A DNA stretch of 64,000 nt from Streptomyces sp. ASQP_92 (GTDB lineage Bacteria; Actinomycetota; Actinomycetes; Streptomycetales; Streptomycetaceae): NCBI RefSeq assembly GCF_025399895.1, contig NZ_JAODUA010000006.1, forward strand, positions 62,001 through 126,000. The letters are read 5' to 3'. Position numbers and translations under genes: made by a program. Of the stretch, positions 50,807 through 60,126 are shown one piece after another. Numbering within the stretch: position 1 is the first letter of the stretch; the number at the start of each line of letters is the position of its first letter. A model generated the notes under the pieces. The model was not told where the DNA came from. It made no database searches and saw only the letters and a list, made by a program, of their open reading frames with translations.

Positions 50807-51664
50807 TCAGGCAGCGAGGGCGTACGCGGCGGGCGGCCCGCGCCTGATCACCGAGTGCTGGAGTGCGGCCCCGGGCAGCGGGGCCGTGTCGCCGGGGTCC
50901 CCGGGGGTGAGGCGGGGGCCGTTTCCGGCGGTCGCCGAGAGCCCGGCGCACAGGGCCCCCACGAAGGACAGGGCCCGGCGCAGGGAGCGTACGGAGGCGG
51001 CCTCGGCCACCGCGGTGACGGACTGGGCGGCCAGCCGTACCGCCCCGAACAGGGCGATCTCGCCGCGCCGCAGCAGCCAGCCGGTGGCGAGCGCCGCGAG
51101 CAGGTGGCAGAGCAGCATCGGCAGGGTGGGCAGCAGCGAGGCGGCGAGCGACGCCGACTCCATGCCGGTGCCCGAGGCGCCCCGCGCCATCGGACCCATG
51201 CCGGCCATGTGGGACATGCCGGCCATCGAGGCGTGCCCGGCGCCGCTGATCCTGGCCGGGTCGATGCCCGCGTCCGTGACGATGCGCTGGGCGTCGGCCG
51301 CGGTGAGGGATGCGGCGCCGCTTCCGCAGATCAGCTTGGCGGCGAAGTGGATCAGCGGCAGGTCGCCGGTGGATCCGGTGCCGGAAGCGGCCGCCGTGTG
51401 CTGGCCGATGCCGAAGAGCGTGTGCAGGCCCAGCTGTCCGGCCGCGAGTGCGCCCGAGATGGACGCCAGCGACCGCTCCCGTCCGGCGAGCGGGGCCACC
51501 ACGGCGAAGACCCCGAGGAAACCGGCGAGCAGCGTCCACCAGGGGACGCTCGCACAGGCCGCCATGACGTGCCCCATCGCGGACAGCACGACGCAGACCG
51601 CGGCGAACACCGCGGCCCGGAGCAGCCGGAGACCGGCGCCTGCTGGGGCGTGGAGGGGAGACAT
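50807..51664 (-). CDS. Membrane protein with Met/His-rich loop
   Basis: A 285-residue membrane protein I cannot assign to a named family. It has about four hydrophobic segments (12-35, 40-60, 68-90 and 170-195) and a loop GHASMAGMSHMAGMGPMARG (about 142-161) rich in Met and His, a pattern often seen in copper-handling proteins. Its position just upstream of, and in the same direction as, the YcnI-Sco-PCuAC-CopCD-DtpA genes supports a copper role. It is 107 bases from ycnI. Confidence 0.72.
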   Translation of the reverse strand: MSPLHAPAGAGLRLLRAAVFAAVCVVLSAMGHVMAACASVPWWTLLAGFLGVFAVVAPLAGRERSLASISGALAAGQLGLHTLFGIGQHTAAASGTGSTGDLPLIHFAAKLICGSGAASLTAADAQRIVTDAGIDPARISGAGHASMAGMSHMAGMGPMARGASGTGMESASLAASLLPTLPMLLCHLLAALATGWLLRRGEIALFGAVRLAAQSVTAVAEAASVRSLRRALSFVGALCAGLSATAGNGPRLTPGDPGDTAPLPGAALQHSVIRRGPPAAYALAA

Positions 51665-51922
51665 GGCGGGGCCATCATCGCACTGCGCTTACCCGCCCCA
51701 TACGGCAGGTCCGGAAGGTCACCCTTTGGTAGGAGGCGGGGCCGCGACACGTCGGAGGAGAAGGTTCCGGGGGCTTTACACCGGCGTGCGGGGCGCGTAC
51801 ATCCGCCGAATGGGCGCCATCACGTCAAGTGGGCGCTTACGGAGGGTGTCTTGCGGCAATACTGCGGCCGTAGGGAGAAGGAACTCTGTCGAGCCGCAGC
51901 GCCGCAGCCAGGAGGCTGGAGC

Positions 51923-52378
51923 ATGAGCATCTGGTGGTCTCTCCACTTGAGGCGCGAGGCGGCGAGCGTTCCGCTCGCCCGCCGTCTTCTGCTCGGCACG
52001 ATGGAAACCGCCGGGGTCGATCCCGACATCTCCTACGACCTGTCGGTCGCCCTCAGCGAGGCCTGCGCCAACGCGGTGGAGCACGGCGGGGACACGGGCT
52101 CGGGCAGCGCGTCGGCGGACTACCGGGTGACCGCCTATCTCGACGGCGAGAAGTGCCGCATCGAGGTCGCCGACTCGGGTCCGGGCTTCCCGGCGCGGTG
52201 CGGCCGGCGCGCCCCCGCCCCTGCCAGGTCCGCCCTGGCCGAACACGGCAGGGGCCTCGGCCTGATCGAGCAGCTCGCCGACCATGTGCACTTCAGAAAC
52301 CGGCCCGGCCGGGGCGCGGTGGTCAGCTTCGACAAGATGCTGAAATGGCGCGAGGGCGCGCTGCTCAAGGTGTCCTGA
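51923..52378 (+). CDS. RsbW-like ATP-binding regulatory protein
   Basis: A 151-residue HATPase_c_2 protein of the anti-sigma-factor-kinase type. The N box is LSVALSEACANAVEHGG, G1 DSGPGF and G2 HGRGLGLIEQLADHV. Such small kinases are abundant in Streptomyces and bind sigma or anti-anti-sigma partners; none is adjacent here. AGGAGG lies at a good distance before the ATG at 51923. It begins 258 bases from the divergent membrane protein gene. Confidence 0.87.
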   Translation: MSIWWSLHLRREAASVPLARRLLLGTMETAGVDPDISYDLSVALSEACANAVEHGGDTGSGSASADYRVTAYLDGEKCRIEVADSGPGFPARCGRRAPAPARSALAEHGRGLGLIEQLADHVHFRNRPGRGAVVSFDKMLKWREGALLKVS

Positions 52379-52426
52379 GCGGCGCGCCCTGGGGCGCTGA
52401 CACGTCGTGGTGCGGCAGGCGCCTGA

Positions 52427-53896
52427 TCAGGCCTGCTTGACCTGGGCCATCCACGCCTCGACCTCGTCGGAGCGGCGCGGCAGCGCGGCGGACAGGTTCA
52501 CATGGCCGTCCTCGGTGACGAGGATGTCGTCCTCGATCCGCACGCCGATGCCCCGGTACTCCTCGGGCACGGTGAGGTCGTCCGCCTGGAAGTACAGGCC
52601 GGGCTCGACGGTCAGGCACATGCCGGGCTCCAGGTCGCCGCCGACGTACGTCTCGGTGCGCGCGGCCGCGCAGTCGTGGACGTCCATGCCGAGCATGTGA
52701 CCGGTGCCGTGCAGGGTCCAGCGGCGCTGGAGGCCGAGCTCCAGGACCTTGTCGACGTCCAGGTCGCCGAGCAGGCCCCACGAGACGAGCTTCTCGGCGA
52801 GCACGCGCTGGGCGGCGTCGTGGAAGTCGCGGTAGGGCGCGCCCGGCTTCACCGCCGCGATGCCGGCTTCCTGGGCCTCGTACACCGCGTCGTAGATCTT
52901 GCGCTGGAGCGGCGAGAAGGTGCCGTTGATCGGCAGGGTGCGGGTGATGTCGGCGGTGTAGAGCTCGTTGGTCTCCACGCCGGCGTCCAGGAGCAGCAGG
53001 TCGCCGGAGCGGACCTCGCCGTTGTTGCGGACCCAGTGCAGCGTGGTGGCGTGCGGGCCCGCGGCGCAGATCGAGCCGTAGCCGATGTCGTTGCCCTCGA
53101 CGCGGGCGCGCAGGAAGAACGTTCCTTCGATGTAGCGCTCGCTGGTCGCCTCGGCCTTGTCGAGCACCTTGACGACGTCCTCGAAGCCGCGCGCGGTCGC
53201 GTCGCACGCCTTCTGGAGCTCGGCGATCTCGAACGCGTCCTTCACCAGGCGCGCCTCGGAGAGGTACACCCGCAGCTCTTCGTCGCGCTCGGCGGTGACC
53301 TTGTCGGTCAGCGCGGCCTCGATGGAGGCGTCGTGGCCCCGTACGCACCGGACCGGGCCGGTGGCCTCCGTGAGGGCCGCGGCCAGCTCGCGGACGTCCT
53401 TGGCGGGCAGTCCGAGCAGCTGCTCGGCCTCGGCCAGGGAGTGGCGGCGGCCGACCCACAGCTCGCCGGTGCCGGACAGCCAGAACTCGCCGTTCTCGCG
53501 GTTGGAGCGCGGCAGCAGATAGAGCGTCGCCTCGTGGCCCTCGCCCGTGGGCTCCAGGACGAGTACGCCGTCCTCCGTCTGGTCGCCGGTCAGATACGCG
53601 TACTCGGTGGACGCGCGGAAGCTGTACTCGGTGTCGTTGGAGCGGGTCCTGAGGTTGCCCGCGGGGATCACCAGACGCTCGCCCGGGAAGCGCCTGGAGA
53701 GCGCGGCGCGGCGGTCGGCGGTGTGGCCGGCCTGCGCGATCGGCTCCAGGCCGCGCAGCTCGGTGTCGGCCCAGCCGGTCTTCATGTTCTCCGCCAGCTC
53801 GTCGGAGACGCCCGGGTACAGGCCGTTCTTCCGCTGCTGGATCGGCTTCTCGTCGGTGGTCTCTTCCGGGGTCGCCGGGCTGAGCTCCTCAGACAC
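52427..53896 (-). CDS. pepP: Xaa-Pro aminopeptidase P
   Basis: A 489-residue M24B metallopeptidase that removes N-terminal residues before proline. The metal ligands are visible: LLLLDAGVETNELYTADITRT (two Asp), HGTGHMLGMDVHD (His) and TVEPGLYF and RIEDDILVT (two Glu). The N-terminal domain (about 60-240) holds the PepP block RRAALSRRFPGERLVIPAG. The GTG at 53896 has AAGGAG five bases upstream; the frame is open much further upstream without homology. The N-terminus of about 45 residues is acidic and probably disordered. Confidence 0.94.
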   Translation of the reverse strand: MSEELSPATPEETTDEKPIQQRKNGLYPGVSDELAENMKTGWADTELRGLEPIAQAGHTADRRAALSRRFPGERLVIPAGNLRTRSNDTEYSFRASTEYAYLTGDQTEDGVLVLEPTGEGHEATLYLLPRSNRENGEFWLSGTGELWVGRRHSLAEAEQLLGLPAKDVRELAAALTEATGPVRCVRGHDASIEAALTDKVTAERDEELRVYLSEARLVKDAFEIAELQKACDATARGFEDVVKVLDKAEATSERYIEGTFFLRARVEGNDIGYGSICAAGPHATTLHWVRNNGEVRSGDLLLLDAGVETNELYTADITRTLPINGTFSPLQRKIYDAVYEAQEAGIAAVKPGAPYRDFHDAAQRVLAEKLVSWGLLGDLDVDKVLELGLQRRWTLHGTGHMLGMDVHDCAAARTETYVGGDLEPGMCLTVEPGLYFQADDLTVPEEYRGIGVRIEDDILVTEDGHVNLSAALPRRSDEVEAWMAQVKQA

Positions 53897-53982
53897 GTCT
53901 GCTCCTTGATACGACACTGGGCCGTCCTCCATCGTACGGGCGTACGGAAGGGGGTCCAGGGTCGTAGTGCCTCTTACCTCGG

Positions 53983-55476
53983 CTAGGCGAAGCGGGCGGC
54001 GAGCATCACCACGTCCTCGGCGCCGTCCGCCGCGTCGAGGCCGTCGGGCAGCACGGTGCGCAGCACATGGTCGAGCACGGCGTCCGGGTCGTCCCGCAGC
54101 GACCTCGGCACGCTCGCGGCCGCCGCGTGCAGCCGGGCGAAGGCGCGGTCCATGGGGTCGCCGGTGCGGTGCAGCAGGCCGTCCGTGTACAGCAGCACCG
54201 TTTCTCCTGGCTCGGGCGCGATCTCCACGCTCGGCGCCTCCCAGCAGGCCAGCATGCCCAGCGGCGCCGAGAGCGAGGTCTCCACGAACTCGGTGCGCCG
54301 GTCCCCGATGATCAGTGGCGGGGCGTGCCCGGCGCCGGCGAGCACGATGGTGCGCCGGGCGGGCTCGCAGTAGGCGAACAGGGCGGTGGCCGAGCGGGCG
54401 GGCTCGGTCAGGCGCAGCAGCAGTTCGAGGTCGGAGAGGACGGCGACGGGGTCCTCGCCCTCCATGACGGCGTACGCCCGCAGGCTCGCGCGCAGCCGGC
54501 CCATCGCGGCCACGGCGCTCGGCCCCGCGCCGGTGACGGAGCCGACCGCGAGTCCGAGCGCCCCCTCGGGCAGGGGCAGCGCGTCGTACCAGTCGCCGCC
54601 GCCGCGCGGTGTCGTGCGGTGGCGGGCGGCGAGCTGGACCCGGGCGACCCGGGGCAGCCGGCTGGGCAGCAGTTCCTCGGCGACGGTGGCCACATGGGTA
54701 CGGGCCCGGTCCAGTTCGACCAGGCGCGCCAGGTGTTCGCTCGCGTACCGCATGTAGAGACCGACCAGGTGCCGCTGGCGTTCGACGGGTTCCGCGCTCT
54801 CGTCGTAGAGCCAGACGGCGGCGCCCAGTCGACCGGCGCCCTCGGTGGTCAGGGGCAGCGCGTAGCTGGCGGCGTAGCCGAGGCGGGCGGCGACCTCGCG
54901 GTGGCGGGGGTCGATTCCGTCCGGGTCGGCCATGAGGTCGGGGCCGCCGTCCCCGTCGGGCAGGCCGTCCAGGATCCTGCCGTACGCGGTGGCGCTGCGC
55001 GGCACGGTCTCGATGTGGCCGAGGTCGGCGTGGGCGAGCCCCAGGCCGGTGGTGTTGGCGGGGCCCAGGCCGTCGGCGGGTTCCAGGACGACCAGGCCCC
55101 TGCGGGCCCCGACCAGGGCGGCGCCCGCCTTGAGGAGCTCGTTCAGGGCCGCTTCGAGGGCGGTGGTGCGGGCGAGGCGTTCGGTGAGTTCGTGCAGCGT
55201 GGTGAGGTCGGAGACCCAACCGGCGAGGCGGTCCTGGAGCACTGCTCCGGGCGGGGTGTGGGCGCTGGGTGAGGGCAGAGGCGCATGAGTGTGCGCGGGA
55301 GACGGAACGGCTGGATCGATTCCAGCCACTTTCGGCAGGTGAGGGGCGCTCATAGCAGCCGGCTTTCCGACTGGACGATTCTGCTCAATAGCATCGCAAA
55401 CCCCCATGTCATTCTGCGCCGCCATCAATGCATCCACATGTACACGCACAAGTGAGGGGATGTCCAGCATTGTCAT
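53983..55476 (-). CDS. GAF and SpoIIE-type PP2C phosphatase
   Basis: A 497-residue protein with a GAF domain (about 95-260) and a SpoIIE/RsbU-type PP2C phosphatase domain (about 270-495). The metal-binding motif is GGGDWYDALPLPEG, followed by GSVTGAGPSAVAAMGR, GHAPPLIIG and LLYTDGLLHR (Asp-Gly). These phosphatases dephosphorylate anti-anti-sigma factors in response to a signal sensed by the GAF part. The start may be ATG at 55476 or ATG at 55470; no ribosome binding site stands out. Confidence 0.87.
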   Translation of the reverse strand: MTMLDIPSLVRVHVDALMAAQNDMGVCDAIEQNRPVGKPAAMSAPHLPKVAGIDPAVPSPAHTHAPLPSPSAHTPPGAVLQDRLAGWVSDLTTLHELTERLARTTALEAALNELLKAGAALVGARRGLVVLEPADGLGPANTTGLGLAHADLGHIETVPRSATAYGRILDGLPDGDGGPDLMADPDGIDPRHREVAARLGYAASYALPLTTEGAGRLGAAVWLYDESAEPVERQRHLVGLYMRYASEHLARLVELDRARTHVATVAEELLPSRLPRVARVQLAARHRTTPRGGGDWYDALPLPEGALGLAVGSVTGAGPSAVAAMGRLRASLRAYAVMEGEDPVAVLSDLELLLRLTEPARSATALFAYCEPARRTIVLAGAGHAPPLIIGDRRTEFVETSLSAPLGMLACWEAPSVEIAPEPGETVLLYTDGLLHRTGDPMDRAFARLHAAAASVPRSLRDDPDAVLDHVLRTVLPDGLDAADGAEDVVMLAARFA

Positions 55477-55911
55477 AGCGGGACTATTGGTGTCCGTGGG
55501 GCTTCCAACTTGGCCGAAAAATGGCCCTGGTGACGCAGGACTGGGGTCGACTGAAGCCGTTCAACTGCGCGTCGTTTCAACCGCGTTGGGTACGTAATCG
55601 GTGTGGTCCGGGGCAGTTGAGGATGCCCCGGAACCTTGTGGCCGGGCTCAGCGTCTTAGGAGCCGAGCGACCAGGCCGCGCCCCCGAGCGGCGGGGTTTT
55701 TGCACACAGGACGGCAAGCGCCACGTACGCGCCACCCTTCGCCATGCTTTAAATGGTTACGGGCAGTGGCCGTCGCAACTCGTGGTGACCGCCCATGTTC
55801 GGGCCTGGCGGATTTCTCCTCCCGCAGGCCCACAGAGCACGTACGCGCAGTGAAGAGATGCACACCTGTTGTGATGTGGACTCGGCGTTCAACGGAAAGG
55901 AACGAGCGCCC
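55477..55911. other. Intergenic region, no gene seen
   Basis: A 435-base stretch between the divergent SpoIIE-type phosphatase and primase-polymerase genes. Two promoters should lie here, but I could not place boxes reliably. It is somewhat less GC-rich than the genes in places (such as GCTTTAAATGG near 55747). Open frames in it lack typical third-position GC bias. Confidence 0.5.
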
Positions 55912-56574
55912 ATGCGCGAGATCCTCGGAAGGCGACGCAGGTTCCGGCTCCGGCGCAGTGAAAGGGCTGCTCAGCTCGGCGCCGCGCTGACCTGTGCGAC
56001 CCGATGGAAATGGCCCGTGCTCCCCGGTGTGGGACTGGCCGCGGACGGCCGCGGCTGTGCCTGTCCCGACCCTGAATGTGTGGTGCCCGGGGCGCACCCC
56101 TTCGACCCCGTCCTGCTCGCGGCGACCACCGACGAGCGCATGATCCGCTGGTGGTGGACGAACCGGCCCACCGCGCCGGTCCTGCTCGCCACCGGTGCCG
56201 GCGCGCCCTGCGCGATCAGCCTTCCGGCCGCCGCCGGAGCCCGGGCGCTCGCCGCCCTCGACTCCATGGGCGTACGGCTCGGCCCGGTCGTGGCGAGCCC
56301 CACCCGGTGGTCGCTCCTGGTGGCTCCGTACTCGATGGAGCGCCTGGGCGAGCTGCTCTACTCCAAGGACTGGGTGCCCAGTTCGCTGCGTTTCCACAGC
56401 GAGGGCGGATATCTGGTGCTGCCCCCGTCGCGGACCGGCAAGGGGAAGCTCCGCTGGGAGCGTCCCCCGCTGGGGGCCGCCGGGCCCTGGCTGCCGGATG
56501 TGGAGGCGGTGGTGGACGCGCTGGTCGAGGCGAGCACCAGCGCACCGGACGGCGGGAGCCGGCTGGCGTACTGA
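55912..56574 (+). CDS. Stand-alone bifunctional DNA primase/polymerase (Prim-Pol) N-terminal domain protein
   Basis: A 220-residue protein resembling the N-terminal Prim-Pol domain of plasmid and phage primases. It shows AALTCATRWKWPVLPGVGLA, the Cys-rich CACPDPECVVPGAHPFDP, IRWWWTNRPTAPVLLATG and a later LRFHSEGGYLVLPPSRTGKG, which follow the order of the family. There is no helicase domain, so it is a single-domain form widespread on Streptomyces chromosomes. Some members have lost catalytic acids, and I cannot confirm activity. GGAAAGGAAC precedes the ATG. Confidence 0.83.
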   Translation: MREILGRRRRFRLRRSERAAQLGAALTCATRWKWPVLPGVGLAADGRGCACPDPECVVPGAHPFDPVLLAATTDERMIRWWWTNRPTAPVLLATGAGAPCAISLPAAAGARALAALDSMGVRLGPVVASPTRWSLLVAPYSMERLGELLYSKDWVPSSLRFHSEGGYLVLPPSRTGKGKLRWERPPLGAAGPWLPDVEAVVDALVEASTSAPDGGSRLAY

Positions 56575-56774
56575 GAGCGGGGCGGGCCCGGGAGGCGTGT
56601 GAGCCGGGACGCCCAATGAGCGAGAAGGCGGTCCGGTTCCCGGGCCGCCTTCACTCTTTCGGGTGCGAGCGGGCCCTGGTTGTACGGGAATTGGGCGCGC
56701 GCATCGCGGGGCGCCCGGTTTCCGTGGATATCTTCGGCCCACCATCAGGAATTCCAGGGCAGGCGGGTCCCTCC

Positions 56775-57317
56775 ATGAATCTCCAGCACCTCCGCATGGC
56801 CGGGCTCACCGCCGTCGTCGTGGGCACCGTTCTGCTGCCGCTGGCCGCCTCCGCCGGAGTCGCCGGGGGGCCCGAGAAGAACGGCGCCACGGATGACGCA
56901 AAAAGCCCCCTCGCGCAAGCCCCCGTACGGGTGAACAAGCCACTGGGCCGGTCCGTGCAGGACGCGGCCGCACAGTGCGGCCCCGAACTGGTCTCCCCCG
57001 AAGGGGTCGAGGCGCAGACCTGTGTGCTGGGCCGGGGGCGCGACACCTGGGCGCGTACCTACTACCGCAACGCCACCGGGCAGGAGCTGCGCGCGGTGCT
57101 GACGCTGATGGGCCCGGGCGGGCGGACCATCGAGACGAACTGCCAGGTCGAGGCCGACGACCAGCCCAATTCCTGTGAGACCCCGCGCGAGGCTTTCCCG
57201 GGCCGGCCCACGGAGGCGGGGGCGTATTCGGCGGTGTCGGAGTTCTCGGAGGCGGGAGAGGACTCACCGCTGCTCCTGCGTTCCGGAAGCAACTCGACGG
57301 AACCGGCGGCTCGTTGA
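56775..57317 (+). CDS. Secreted protein of unknown function
   Basis: A 180-residue exported protein. The signal peptide (about 1-27, LTAVVVGTVLLPLAASAGVAG) is followed by a Cys-containing beta-type domain with VRVNKPLGRSVQDAAAQCG, TCVLGRGRDTWARTYYRN and TNCQVEADDQPNSC. Four Cys could form two disulfides. I do not recognise the fold beyond a general secreted Streptomyces protein. The ATG at 56775 was chosen because it starts the signal peptide; the frame is open further upstream. Confidence 0.65.
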   Translation: MNLQHLRMAGLTAVVVGTVLLPLAASAGVAGGPEKNGATDDAKSPLAQAPVRVNKPLGRSVQDAAAQCGPELVSPEGVEAQTCVLGRGRDTWARTYYRNATGQELRAVLTLMGPGGRTIETNCQVEADDQPNSCETPREAFPGRPTEAGAYSAVSEFSEAGEDSPLLLRSGSNSTEPAAR

Positions 57318-57337
57318 CCGAGCCCGCACATGGAAGG

Positions 57338-57377
57338 GCCCGGTCGCTGGCGACGGGGGATGCACCAGCGACCGGGC
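57338..57377 (+). terminator. Perfect hairpin terminator after the secreted-protein gene
   Basis: GCCCGGTCGCTGG (57338-57350) pairs exactly with CCAGCGACCGGGC (57365-57377), a 13-bp stem with a 14-base loop, 21 bases after the stop. Confidence 0.82.
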
Positions 57378-57511
57378 TCTTAGAACCGTAACAAGAGATC
57401 GGTCGTTCGCAAATTCGATCTCGGTAATTCGGACACCGATTTACCTGTGAGTACGGGGAGTTGTGACAGGAGTCACCTGGCGGCGGCCCCCCGTCGCACC
57501 CGCCGTCACTC

Positions 57512-58477
57512 TCAGCTGAGGGTCACTTGGCGGTTGGTGAGGCCGCCGCGCGCCCGGCGCTCCTCCGCCGTGAGGGGCTCCTCGACGGCGAGCGCCGCGG
57601 CGAGTCGCTCGGCGAACTCGGCGGCCGGCTTCTCGCACTCCTCGGCGCCCATCCCGGCCGGCAGGTCCCACACCGGCACGGTCAGGCCGTGGGCCCGGAA
57701 GGAGCCGACGAGACGGGTGCCCTCGCCGAGCGAGGACGTACCGGCCGCGTGCAGCCGCGCCAGCGCGTCGAGCAGCTTCTCCTCGGGGTGCGGCATGACC
57801 CACCGCAGGTGGTTCTTCTCCGGGGTCTCGCACCAGTACGAGGAGTCGACCGACGTCAGCCGCACGGTCGGGATCGCGGCCGCGTTGGCGCGCTCCAGGG
57901 AGGCTGCCACCTCGGTCGCGGCGCTCTCCGCGTCCGGCACCCAGAACTCGAAGCCGCTGTGCACCTCGGGCTCGAACGCGGCGTCCGGGTCGAGCAGGTC
58001 CTGAAGGCGTACGCCGTCGGACTCGGCGCGCTGGGCCGCGACCGGCGAGCCGGGCTCGGCGACCAGGGCGCGCCGCAAAGTGTCGGCGAGGTCGCGGCTG
58101 AGGTCGCCGGAGGGCGTGTCGTTCTGGAGGCCGAGCAGCACGGACCCGTCCTCGCGGCGCAGCGCGGGCCACGCCATCGGCAGCACGGTCGCCAGCGTCA
58201 CGGACGGCACGCCCTCGGGCAGCCCGTCCTTCAGGGTCAGCGGGACGGTCGCGGCCGGGACCAGTTCGCGCAGCGCGACCCAGTCGCACTCGCCGGCCAG
58301 GCCCTCGAAGGGGCGCTGGACCAGCTCGGTCACGGCGTGCGAGGCGGCACGGCCGTGACAGGCCTTGTAACGGCGGCCGGAGCCGCAGGGGCAGGGCTCA
58401 CGAGCCCCGACGACCGGGATTTCCCCGTCGCTGATCTGCGGCTTGGCGGCCTTCGCCTGGGGACGCTTCTTGGCCAT
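57512..58477 (-). CDS. DUF5926-type protein with SEC-C zinc motif
   Basis: A 321-residue cytoplasmic protein. The N-terminal GAREPCPCGSGRRYKACHG (about residues 25-43) is a SEC-C type zinc-binding motif (C-P-C-G-S-G...C-H) like that at the end of SecA. The rest (about 50-321) matches an actinobacterial family usually labelled DUF5926. The N-terminus is Lys-rich (MAKKRPQAKAAKP). Function unknown. ATG at 58477 has GGGAGTGAG upstream; a GTG at 58489 is an alternative. Confidence 0.82.
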   Translation of the reverse strand: MAKKRPQAKAAKPQISDGEIPVVGAREPCPCGSGRRYKACHGRAASHAVTELVQRPFEGLAGECDWVALRELVPAATVPLTLKDGLPEGVPSVTLATVLPMAWPALRREDGSVLLGLQNDTPSGDLSRDLADTLRRALVAEPGSPVAAQRAESDGVRLQDLLDPDAAFEPEVHSGFEFWVPDAESAATEVAASLERANAAAIPTVRLTSVDSSYWCETPEKNHLRWVMPHPEEKLLDALARLHAAGTSSLGEGTRLVGSFRAHGLTVPVWDLPAGMGAEECEKPAAEFAERLAAALAVEEPLTAEERRARGGLTNRQVTLS

Positions 58478-58639
58478 GGTGGGGCTCACTCCCGACTGCG
58501 GTGGTGCGGTGTCGCTGTGTCGGGCGCGAGCCTAGCCGCACGGACCGGCCCGGGGCGGCTCCACTGTTCTCCCGGGCCCGGGACGTGCGCCCGAATCCTC
58601 GGTGCGGGCCGCGTCCGTCCGGGGCGGGCCCGCGGCTCC

Positions 58640-59245
58640 TCAGTCCATGTCGTCGAACGCGTCCGCGAACTCCAGGCCGGCCGCCGGGCCCGCAACGCGC
58701 GTAGCGAAATCGTCGCGACGGGGCCCCGCGATGAGGATCACCCACACGGTGACCTCGCCGGACGCGCTGTCCCGGACGCCCCAGTCCTGGGCGAGGGCGC
58801 TGATGATGTTCAGCCCCCGGCCGCCGCGCGCGGTCACCGAAGGTGTCGCGGGGACGGGCCTGGTCGGGCCGCCTCCGTCGGTCACCTCGACCGTCAGTCG
58901 TCCTGCCTTGTCGACGCGCCAGGCCGCCCGGATGTCGCCATCGCCTATGTCGGACCGCCCCAGCGGCCTGCCGTGCCGGCAGGCATTGCTGAGCAGTTCG
59001 GACAGGATCAGAACGGCATCGTCCACGACCGGCTCGGACACCCCGCTGCCGAGCAACTGCTCGCGCATCCGGTGTCTTGCCTTGCCCACGCCCGCAGGGC
59101 CATGGGGTACGGCCATGCTCGACGACGTGGGCACCTCCTGTGCCACCACCAACGCCACCCCCGAGACCTCCTTCGCCCCACGCCACGGTGTGGATGCCCC
59201 AATGGACTGGACCGGAAACCGGCCAACCATGGACGGGAGACGCAT
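58640..59245 (-). CDS. RsbW-like ATP-binding protein
   Basis: A 201-residue HATPase_c_2 protein of the anti-sigma kinase type. N box VDDAVLILSELLSNACRHG, G1 box TDGGGPTRP, G2 box GGRGLNIISALAQDWG. The N-terminal stretch STPWRGAKEVSGVALVVAQEV is common in Streptomyces relatives. Start is uncertain: ATG at 59245, or GTG at 59158 that has AAGGAGG eight bases upstream. Partner not adjacent. Confidence 0.83.
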   Translation of the reverse strand: MRLPSMVGRFPVQSIGASTPWRGAKEVSGVALVVAQEVPTSSSMAVPHGPAGVGKARHRMREQLLGSGVSEPVVDDAVLILSELLSNACRHGRPLGRSDIGDGDIRAAWRVDKAGRLTVEVTDGGGPTRPVPATPSVTARGGRGLNIISALAQDWGVRDSASGEVTVWVILIAGPRRDDFATRVAGPAAGLEFADAFDDMD

Positions 59246-59298
59246 TCGTCACGGTCGAATACGGAGCGAACGCGCCGGTGCACTCCCTGTAACGGCCG

Positions 59299-60126
59299 TT
59301 AAATGCGGCCCAGTTGGGACAACACCTGTTTCGGGCGGTTGGTGATGATTGCCTCCACTCCGAGGCTTACGCACAGGTCCACGTCCTCGGGTTCGTTCAC
59401 CGTCCAGACGTGCACACGGTGTCCCGCACGGTGCAACCGCTCGATGTACGCGGGGTGGTTGCGCACGATCCGCATGCCCGGGCCCGCGATCCGCGCCCCC
59501 GCGGGCAGCCGGCCGTCGCGCAGGCGCGGCGAGAGGAACTGCATCAGGTAGACGGTCGGGATGTCGGGTGCGGCCGCCGCCACCCGGTGCAGGGAGCGCG
59601 CGGAGAAACTCATGATGCGCACCGGGGAGGTTTCACCGGCCGGCGGCGGCTCAGTGAGGCCGAACCTCTTGAGGAGGTGCAGCAGACGCTCCTCGACCTG
59701 GCCGGCCCAGCGGGTGGGGTGCTTGGTCTCGATGGCCAGCTCGACCCGCCGCCCCGCGTCCGCGACGAGTTCGAGCAGCCGCTCCAGGGTCAGTACGGAC
59801 GTGAACTCGCGGTCCCCCCAGTCCGGGCTCTCCTCGCTGTCCTTCCACGAGCCGAAGTCGAGCGCGGCGAGGTCGGAGAGTTCCAGGGTGGACACGGCGC
59901 CGCGTCCGTTGGAGGTGCGGTTCACCCGCCGGTCGTGGACGCAGACGAGCTGTCCGTCGGCGGTGAGGCGGACATCGCATTCCAGGGCGTCGGCCCCGTC
60001 CTCGATCGCCTTCACATACGCGGCGAGCGTGTGCTCGGGGGCGTCCTCGGAGGCTCCTCGGTGGGCCACCACCTGGACGGGGGCGCGGTCTGGGCTGTGC
60101 GGGCTGTGCTGCCGTGCTTGGGTCAC
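59299..60126 (-). CDS. Glycerophosphodiester phosphodiesterase
   Basis: A 275-residue GDPD-family enzyme, TIM barrel, splitting glycerophosphodiesters to glycerol 3-phosphate and an alcohol. The catalytic motifs are clear: VAHRGASEDAPEHTLAA (His-Arg), ALECDVRLTADGQLVCVHD (Glu, Asp, His), IETKHP and the final VWTVNEPEDVDLCVSLGVEAIITN. There is no signal peptide, so it acts in the cytoplasm. GTG at 60126 chosen; the frame is open 39 bases earlier. Confidence 0.93.
   Translation of the reverse strand: MTQARQHSPHSPDRAPVQVVAHRGASEDAPEHTLAAYVKAIEDGADALECDVRLTADGQLVCVHDRRVNRTSNGRGAVSTLELSDLAALDFGSWKDSEESPDWGDREFTSVLTLERLLELVADAGRRVELAIETKHPTRWAGQVEERLLHLLKRFGLTEPPPAGETSPVRIMSFSARSLHRVAAAAPDIPTVYLMQFLSPRLRDGRLPAGARIAGPGMRIVRNHPAYIERLHRAGHRVHVWTVNEPEDVDLCVSLGVEAIITNRPKQVLSQLGRI

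Noticed and set aside
56598..56774. A small gene between the Prim-Pol and secreted-protein genes
   Set aside because: It only continues the open frame upstream of the signal peptide; there is no ribosome binding site or stop separating it, and no conserved pattern.
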